In this document: positions 1 through 5,800 of the stretch, one piece after another | Layout: each line of letters starts with the position of its first letter | Position numbering within the stretch: position 1 is the stretch's first letter | Translations under genes and position numbers: made by a program | Origin: Chloroflexota bacterium | GTDB lineage: Bacteria; Chloroflexota; Anaerolineae; JACRMK01 | Direction of reading: 5' to 3' | Assembly (NCBI GenBank): GCA_016200765.1 | Contig: JACQEC010000029.1 | Coordinates: forward strand, 1-6,790 | DNA: 6,790 nt | Notes under the pieces: model-generated | Told to the model about the DNA's origin: nothing | Database searches by the model: none | What the model saw: only the letters and a program-made list of their open reading frames with translations

Positions 1-65
1 CTGTGCGAATGATACAACACAATCGTACCGGAGGCTTCAAAAGCGCAGGTGTGCATGCCCAATTC

Positions 66-135
66 TTCGCGCGAAATTCGGCCGATGCACTCCTGATTTT
101 TCGACAGTCGATACCGCAAATTTCGCGCGAAATTT
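66..135. repeat. Paired TTCGCGCGAAATT palindromic repeats
   Basis: The 13-base word TTCGCGCGAAATT occurs at 66-78 and again at 122-134. The second copy sits in a perfect 18-base palindrome, AAATTTCGCGCGAAATTT (118-135); the first has only the inner 10-base palindrome (66-75). Between them lies a small dyad, TCGAC-A-GTCGA (101-111). The arrangement suggests a short mobile or dispersed palindromic element of about 75 bp with related ends, or a pair of protein-binding sites. The second copy ends at 135, where an in-frame TAG (135-137) closes the membrane-protein frame on its upstream side. The repeats are seen directly; their nature is inference. Confidence 0.6.
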
Positions 136-149
136 AGGTCATAGCGCTG

Positions 150-1301
150 TTGCTGGCGTTGGCCATTGGGCCAGTGGCTATCCGGTGGGTTCAGCCGCGC
201 ACGCGCGCGGGACGGCTCACCGCCGGAGCCATCTCCGGCGCGGTCGCCGGGGAGTTTGTATTCGGCCTGCTGGTCGCGGCGGCCGCCGGCATCGCCGCGC
301 AGAGTTCGCTCTATGGCATTGCCTTCTCGCGCGTGGGCTACGGCGCCGAGTGGACTTTGAAACTGGCAATCGCCGTCAGCACGGTGTTCCCGTTCATGAT
401 CGGCGCGAATGCCCTGCTCATCGGCGGCGGCACACTGATGGGGGCATTAAGCGCAACCTTCACCCCCGTTCGTCCCAGCACCGAGGTGGAGTCAACAAGC
501 CATGCGGACGATGTGCTAAATGAACTGGCGGTGAGCATCGGCTACGTGCTATTAATGGGTCTGACTCTGGTCGTCGCCGTTGCAGTTTTAGCACTGTTGT
601 CTGATGCAACGCAAAACGTCTTCAACGAGTTCGGCTTTGAGCCGCGGTGGTCGCTCCCGTGGAGCCTGCGTATCCTCTTCCTGGAATTATGGTTAGGCAT
701 CGTCATTTTCCAGCTATTGCATATCAGGCGACTGCGCCGCCTGCGCTCGCTGTCGGCATGGTTGCCCCGTGGCGCTCCCTTGGGGAGAGTGTTGACCTTG
801 CTAAACGCCGATGCTTTCATCGCGGTGGCGCCGCCCCTGGTGATGTTGGCATTACCGATTCTCGATCGCTCGTTTGACCAGAGGCCTGACTTCCAGGGTG
901 CGCTCATCATCAGCGTTGCACTGGGGATCGAGGGTCTGTTGGCTTTGAGAGCCGTGCGGAGCGAATGGTCGCAGGCGCAGGCGCGACCTGCCGCTCCGCC
1001 ACCTGCGCCGACGCAATGGACAGGTGCCAGCCTCGTCGCAGGCGCGCTGGCGGGCGCGCTCGGCTATCAATTCGTCGCTATTGCGTTAAGCATGGTACTC
1101 ATCTCGGTGGTATTGATCGCTCCCCTGGTAAGCGTGACCGAGCCGCCGATTGGTCTTGAGCGACTGACAGCCACGTTCCCTGATCTTTTCTCGCTGAGCA
1201 GGACTTCGTTCATTATATGGATTCTCGCAGGCATGTTAATGGGCATCTCCATTGACCCGCTCAAGCCGCGGGCGTACTGTGTCTGTTGGCCGCCTTGCTG
1301 A
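150..1301 (+). CDS. Polytopic membrane protein, N-terminal part of a frameshifted gene
   Basis: The family is not recognised. The 383-residue product is very hydrophobic, with about eight or nine likely membrane segments near residues 24-50, 70-98, 125-149, 174-192, 222-240, 250-266, 293-331 (probably two) and 352-369. A basic loop follows residue 190 (HIRRLRRLR) and an Ala/Pro-rich loop lies at 276-288. No catalytic motif is visible. The start is uncertain. The frame is open from 138 after a TAG at 135-137, and TTG at 150 is the first usual start, with only a weak AGG upstream. The protein begins inside hydrophobic sequence, so its true N-terminus may have been lost to the palindromic element just upstream. 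The last dozen residues (KPRAYCVCWPPC) do not fit a membrane protein and probably result from a frameshift. The natural continuation is the frame at 1286-1747. Confidence applies to coding, not to function. Confidence 0.7.
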   Translation: MLALAIGPVAIRWVQPRTRAGRLTAGAISGAVAGEFVFGLLVAAAAGIAAQSSLYGIAFSRVGYGAEWTLKLAIAVSTVFPFMIGANALLIGGGTLMGALSATFTPVRPSTEVESTSHADDVLNELAVSIGYVLLMGLTLVVAVAVLALLSDATQNVFNEFGFEPRWSLPWSLRILFLELWLGIVIFQLLHIRRLRRLRSLSAWLPRGAPLGRVLTLLNADAFIAVAPPLVMLALPILDRSFDQRPDFQGALIISVALGIEGLLALRAVRSEWSQAQARPAAPPPAPTQWTGASLVAGALAGALGYQFVAIALSMVLISVVLIAPLVSVTEPPIGLERLTATFPDLFSLSRTSFIIWILAGMLMGISIDPLKPRAYCVCWPPC

Positions 1302-1747
1302 CGCCGCAAGCCGCCATCGCCGCCGCCGTTTCGGTTACCGCCACCTTCTTGCTGTTGCGCGGGCGGCGCATTGAGCGCGCCCCTTGGCCACTGCTCGCAC
1401 TTGCCTTCACGATCAGCGCGCTTGGGGTGATCGGATTGGCGCTGGGCGGCGCCAGCCCGCTGCAAGGCGCACTGCTCGCGCCGGCCTATGCGCTATTGGT
1501 CGGCCCCGCTTTCCTGCTGACAATCGGCGCACTGCTGGCCTACACATCTGCGCGCACACAACCGCGCACGCGCTTTAGCATTATCCTGCTCATCTGGCTG
1601 GCGATCTCCGTCACCGGCCGCGCGCTTTCGCCCTGGCTGCCGATAGCGTTCAGCCTCGCCGTCTTCGCGGGACTGTTTTACTACACCTATCGTGGAGCAC
1701 GGCGGGCAGCGGGAACTTTGCCAGCGCAGACGGCGTCTATAGGGTAA
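1286..1747 (+). CDS. Hydrophobic C-terminal part of the same membrane protein (frameshifted)
   Basis: This 153-residue frame overlaps the end of the preceding one by 16 bases. It is best read as that gene's C-terminal part. The frame is open from 1256, after a TGA at 1253-1255, and it reads as membrane protein before the nominal TTG start: AAGVLCLLAALLTPQAAIAA from 1265. Joining the upstream frame at about 1268 by stepping back one base gives a smooth junction, SIDPLKP followed by AGVLCLLAALL. About four membrane segments follow: residues 1-26, 34-54, 60-82, and a pair near 98-138. The C-terminus is basic and polar (YRGARRAAGTL). There is no convincing ribosome binding site before 1286, which also argues against an independent gene. 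The family is unknown. The stop TAA (1745-1747) lies 13 bases before the next start, suggesting one operon. Confidence 0.65.
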   Translation: MAALLTPQAAIAAAVSVTATFLLLRGRRIERAPWPLLALAFTISALGVIGLALGGASPLQGALLAPAYALLVGPAFLLTIGALLAYTSARTQPRTRFSIILLIWLAISVTGRALSPWLPIAFSLAVFAGLFYYTYRGARRAAGTLPAQTASIG

Positions 1748-1753
1748 AAGGAG
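1746..1753 (+). promoter_or_regulatory. Strong ribosome binding site for the Hint lipoprotein
   Basis: AAAAGGAG overlaps the stop codon of the upstream membrane gene and lies 7 bases before ATG at 1761. This spacing favours ATG 1761 over the in-frame TTG at 1755, which begins only 2 bases after the motif. The overlap suggests coupled translation within an operon. Confidence 0.75.
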
Positions 1754-1760
1754 ATTGATT

Positions 1761-2741
1761 ATGTACCGACTTATGTTCCTGCTGATCGTCCTGCTGGCCG
1801 CCTGCGCCGCGCCGACGCCTGCCGTGCCGCCGGGCACGACGCCCCAGCCGCCCGCGGCCGCACCCACGGTCATACCCAGCCCCACACCCGGCCCGCTCCC
1901 TACGGCGACGACATCGCCCGCGCCAACCACCGCCGCGGCGGTCGTGTCGCCCGCTGAACTAAAGTACCAACTGATCGGCAAGTTCGGCCCGATCTTCTTC
2001 TGCGATTCAGACTTCTATCCGGTCGCGCGACCCGGCGCGGAACAGACCAACGCCGAACAGCAGTTTCCGACCATACAGGCGAACACCGACGAGTATCAGG
2101 CGATCTTGCGCCACAACAACCTGAAGGAGTCGGATACCTCCGCCGAAACCAAACTGCTCATCTACCGCGAGCACAAGAAACTGAACGCGATTATCTTTGA
2201 GCCGAGCGGCAGCGCCTTCAAGTTCCAACTGCAAACCGGACAGGCGCCGCGCAGTAACTCGCAGGTCGAAGGCACCATCAGCGGCGGCGGCACGATTGCC
2301 GTGACCCAGCAACTGTCAGTGGCCGGCGGTTGCCCGATCTGCCTTTCGGGGAACACATTGATCGCCACACCCGGCGGCCCGGTTGCAGTTAAAGACCTGC
2401 GCCCCGGCATGGTCGTCTGGACGGTGGATGCCGTCGGCGCGCGGCAGGCCGCCACGGTGTTGGAGACGGTGCGGCGGCCCGTGCCGCTGATCCACGAAAT
2501 GGTCTATCTGGCGCTGGCCGACGGCCGCGAGATTGTCGCCGCCGGGGCGCACCCGACCACCGACGGGCGGCTGTTCGCCGACCTCAAGCCCGGCGATCTG
2601 GTGGATGGCTCGCGCGTGGTTAAAGCAGAGCGCGTGCGCTACGAGGAAGATGCCACCTACGACCTACTGCCGTCCGGCGAGACGGGCGCGTACTGGGCCA
2701 ACGGCATCCTGATTGGCAGCACTCTGCGCCACAGCGACTGA
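1761..2741 (+). CDS. Lipoprotein with C-terminal Hint (hedgehog/intein-like) autoprocessing domain
   Basis: This is a 326-residue protein. Residues 1-14 form a short signal sequence ending in lipobox LAAC, with lipidated Cys15 predicted. Residues 16-62 are a Pro/Thr/Ala-rich linker. Residues 65-187 form a globular region with KYQLIGKFGPIFFCDSDFYP at 68-87; I recall this kind of N-terminal region in Hint proteins of similar bacteria, but could not check. The Hint domain starts at CPIC (191-194): Cys194 followed by LSGNTLIATPGG is the usual nucleophile block, then a DLRPGMVVW block (212-220), a block-B-like segment with GAHPTTDGR (His264), LKPGDLVDG (275-283) and a final YDLLPSGETGAYWANGILIG (300-319). 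Inteins end this last block with His-Asn; here Ile-Gly takes that place, so full splicing is unlikely. The known Hint chemistry that remains possible is an acyl shift and cleavage before Cys194. Substrate and partner are unknown. It probably shares a transcript with the upstream membrane gene. Confidence 0.85.
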   Translation: MYRLMFLLIVLLAACAAPTPAVPPGTTPQPPAAAPTVIPSPTPGPLPTATTSPAPTTAAAVVSPAELKYQLIGKFGPIFFCDSDFYPVARPGAEQTNAEQQFPTIQANTDEYQAILRHNNLKESDTSAETKLLIYREHKKLNAIIFEPSGSAFKFQLQTGQAPRSNSQVEGTISGGGTIAVTQQLSVAGGCPICLSGNTLIATPGGPVAVKDLRPGMVVWTVDAVGARQAATVLETVRRPVPLIHEMVYLALADGREIVAAGAHPTTDGRLFADLKPGDLVDGSRVVKAERVRYEEDATYDLLPSGETGAYWANGILIGSTLRHSD

Positions 2742-2742
2742 T

Positions 2743-2768
2743 GCGCGTTGGCGCGTGAGCGCGTTGGG
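2743..2768. repeat. Short direct repeat GCGCGTTGG
   Basis: GCGCGTTGG occurs at 2743-2751 and 2759-2767, 16 bases apart, just after the stop of the Hint gene. It may be a relic of slippage or part of a larger intergenic repeat together with the adjacent hairpin. No function is apparent. Confidence 0.35.
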
Positions 2769-2771
2769 AGT

Positions 2772-2800
2772 GTAAGGGCGGGTCTTGTACCCGCCCTTAC
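2772..2800. terminator. Long hairpin between convergent genes, possible bidirectional terminator
   Basis: A perfect 12-base inverted repeat, GTAAGGGCGGGT (2772-2783) and ACCCGCCCTTAC (2789-2800), encloses the loop CTTGT. It lies 30 bases after the Hint gene stop and 24 bases beyond the stop of the convergent TPR gene, a fitting place for shared termination. No T-run follows on either strand, so it is not a textbook intrinsic terminator. It could equally be a dispersed palindromic repeat, since similar GGGCGGGT/ACCCGCCC hairpins are common between genes in GC-rich environmental bacteria (general recollection, not searched). Confidence 0.55.
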
Positions 2801-2824
2801 CTTAACCGCTTCGCGGAACGCTCC

Positions 2825-5800
2825 TCACTCTTTCACCCCGCCCTCCGGCGGCGGTAACGGGGCATTGCCGACGGTCACCTGAATCCGATCAATCGCCAAG
2901 ATGTTGCCTGTTTTATCCACTACCGTCAGCCGCAGGTCGTACTTCCCATTGCTCAAGATGGTCGTGTCCCACGCGGTCAGCGCGCCGTCAATCACGGCTG
3001 TCGTGCTGGTCACGGCAATCGAAGTCCACGTTTCGAGGTCGGCGTCCGCGGCGTACTCCACTTTGTAGAACTGGAAGTTGAAGGCGGATGCCGAGCCGGT
3101 GATCGTGATGAGCCCCGAGACCGTCTCGCCGTTGGCCGGCGCTGTGATCATGACGTTGAGCAACTGCACTTCTTGCCCGGTCGCTGTGGCGCCCGTCTGG
3201 CTGGCGGGTGTGAGCAGGGCGCACAAGCCGTATTCGCGGATGGCCTTCTGCCTGTCCAGCGTTCGACGGTAATCGTCGGCGAGGGCGCAGTGCGCGCCGC
3301 CGTAGTCGGGCACCAGTCCGAGCAGTGACTCAAACGAAGATATGGCGTTGGTCAGGTCGCTCTTGGCGCCATAGGCATAGGCGAGATAGCCGGGATAGGC
3401 CGCGGTGCCGGGATTCGCCAAGCGCAGAGCGTCCTCTTGCGCGATAAAGGTGTCGAGGTCGCGCAATGTGCGGCGGTGTATCTGCACGGTCGTCTGATAG
3501 GCCGAGGTTTGCCGCGCGTCCAACTGCACAGCCTGATCGGACAGCGTGAGGGCATCGGTGTATTGCCCGAAGTTCTGCACCAACAGGCTGGCCTTGGTCG
3601 CCAGCGCGGAGGCCGCGCCCGGCCACAGCGAGAGCGTCGTCGTCAGCGGCTGAAGCGCCTCGTCGTACTTGCCGGCCGCTTGAAGGGTCAGCGCCAGCCC
3701 CACATAGGCGCTCACGTCGCCGGGCTGAAGGCCAAGCGCCTGCTGGAAGCTGGCCGTAGATTGGCTGTAGTCCTTCAGCGCGTCGCGATAGAGGTTGGCC
3801 TGCGAGTCCAGCGGCGCGGACACGCCCGGATTCATCAGCGCGGCTTTCTGGAACTGCGCCAGCGCGTCGGCGGTTTTCCCTTCACGCTGTAAAATATTGC
3901 CAATCGCCAGCATCGCCGAGACGTTAGCCGCATCCGCGGTGAGCGCCTGCTGGTAGGTCTGAACGGCCAGATCAAGCTGACTGCGCGCCGCGTAGTAGTC
4001 GCCGAGCGCCAGATAGGCGGCGATGGACGTGTGATTGACGTTGATCGCAGCCTGATACTCGCTTAGCGCATCGGCGCTCTGCCCCGCGACAAAATAGCCG
4101 CCCGCCAGCGCATCATGCGCGCCGGGGTTGCCGGGTTGAAGCGCGACCGCTTGCTGGAAGGCCGCCATTGCCTGCGCTTGCAGGCCGCGCAGTTGGTAGG
4201 CGCGCCCCAGCGCAACCAGTGCGTCCACATCGCCGGGCACCTTGGTCGCCGCGCGCTGATAGGCCGCAAGCGCATTAGCGGGCTGAGCAAGGCTTGTGTA
4301 GATGTCGCCCAGCAGGTCCTCGGCCCACGCACTGCCGGGGTTTTTGCTGACCGCCATCTGTGCGGTCGCCAGCGTCTGCGTCAAACTCCCTTGCAATTTT
4401 AGCGCACCCACGAGCGCGCTGAATGCATCTTGGGATGTGGGGTCAACCGCCACCGCCTGCTGAAAGTCAGCTATCGCCTCGACGGGTTGGGCGCGGGATT
4501 GCCGCCAGTTGCCGCGCGCCACAATCGCCGATGCCGAAGCCGGCGCCACCGTCACCGCCGCCTCAAAGAGGTCTGCGGCGCCCTGCGACAGGCTCCCGTT
4601 CGACAGGCTCAGGGTGCCGCTGCCCTGATTCTGGTAGAGCTGACCCAGCGCGATGTAGGCGGTCGGGTCAGCCGGGGCAACCTGTATCGCTTTAGAATAG
4701 ATTTGGGTTGCCGTGATCCAGTTCGCCTGCAAGCGCAGGAGACCGGCCAGTGCGTCCAGCGCCGACGCGGAAGCGGGCGCCGCTTTGATGGCCGCGTCGT
4801 ATTGGGACTGGGCGTCGCCGTTCGACAGGCCCCCGACTTGGATCGGGGGCAGGCTCACGGCGCCTTCCTGCTGATAGGTCTGCGCGAGGCCGAGATAGCC
4901 GCTGGGGTCGTTGCGCGCCACTTCAATCGCCCGTTGGTAGGATTGCTTGGCCGACGCGAAATCGGCCTGTTGCCGGTACCAATCGCCGAGCGCGGCTTGC
5001 GCTTGCGCGGACGAGGGCGCCGCCTTCACGGCCGCCTCGTAAATCTGTAGAGGCAGGCAGGCCGGGGGCTTGCACGCATGGGCCAACATGTCTATGCCCT
5101 GATCCTCATAGACCTGCGCGAGGCTCAAGTAACCGTTGGGGTCGGTCGCCTGAATCCGTATGGCCTTGAGGAACGCCTGCTCGGCGGCAGGCCAGTTACC
5201 CTGCGAGACATACCAGTTCCCCAACGCGACGAGCGCGCTCACCGAAGCCGGAGCCGCCTTCACCGCCGCCTCGAACTGCGCCTGCGGCGAGCAGACCCTC
5301 ACCCCTACCCCTCTCCCTTCAAGGGAGAGGGCGTTGAGGAGTGCGCAGTCCGCAATCGTGAAGAGTTGACCGAGGCCGGTATAGCCGTCGGGGTCGGTCG
5401 GCGCGATGGCGATGGCCTGCTGATAGGCTTTGGCGGCTTCCACCCAGTTGGCTTGAGACTTGTATAGATTGCCCTTATCCACCCACGCCTGACCCGATGC
5501 CGGCGCGGCACGAGTCGCGGCCTCAAATTGGGCCAGCGCTTTGGTCGGCTGGGCTTGCCCCTGATACAGCTGGCCGAGGTCGAGCAGACCGTTGGGCGAT
5601 GAGGGCGCGACAGATGCGGCTCTCTGGTAGGCCTGCTCGGCGTTCACGCCGTCGGCTTGCTGGCGGTAGAAGTTGCCGACCGCCTCCCATGCCGCCACGG
5701 AGGCCGGGGCGACGGCGATAGCGGTTTGGTATTGCGTGAGCGCCGCGTCGGGCTTGCCCTCCAGCTCAAACAACCCGCCGAGGCTGATATAGCCGGTTGG

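Noticed and set aside
9..137. Short open frame from ATG at 9 ending in TAG at 135-137 (42 codons)
   Set aside because: It runs across the palindromic repeats, has no ribosome site and resembles nothing; chance is more likely.
185..523. Alternative frame inside the membrane protein region
   Set aside because: Arg/His-rich translation typical of an off-frame reading of GC-rich DNA; the hydrophobic frame is far more protein-like.
1256..1290. Programmed -1 ribosomal frameshift
   Set aside because: No slippery heptamer of the usual X-XXY-YYZ form and no clear downstream stimulator were seen; mutation or sequence error is simpler.
1755..1757. TTG as the start of the Hint lipoprotein
   Set aside because: It begins only 2 bases after the ribosome binding site; ATG at 1761 has proper spacing and gives a good signal sequence.
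2340..2741. A splicing intein
   Set aside because: No C-terminal His-Asn, no following Cys/Ser/Thr extein and no host protein on both sides; a Hint autoprocessing domain fits better.
3437..3892. Plus-strand open frame of 151 codons opposite the TPR gene
   Set aside because: Same reason: an antisense shadow with no ribosome site or recognisable fold.
4430..5050. Plus-strand open frame of 206 codons opposite the TPR gene
   Set aside because: It mirrors the repeated, stop-poor TPR coding sequence, has Arg/Gly-rich composition and lies wholly inside a well-supported gene.
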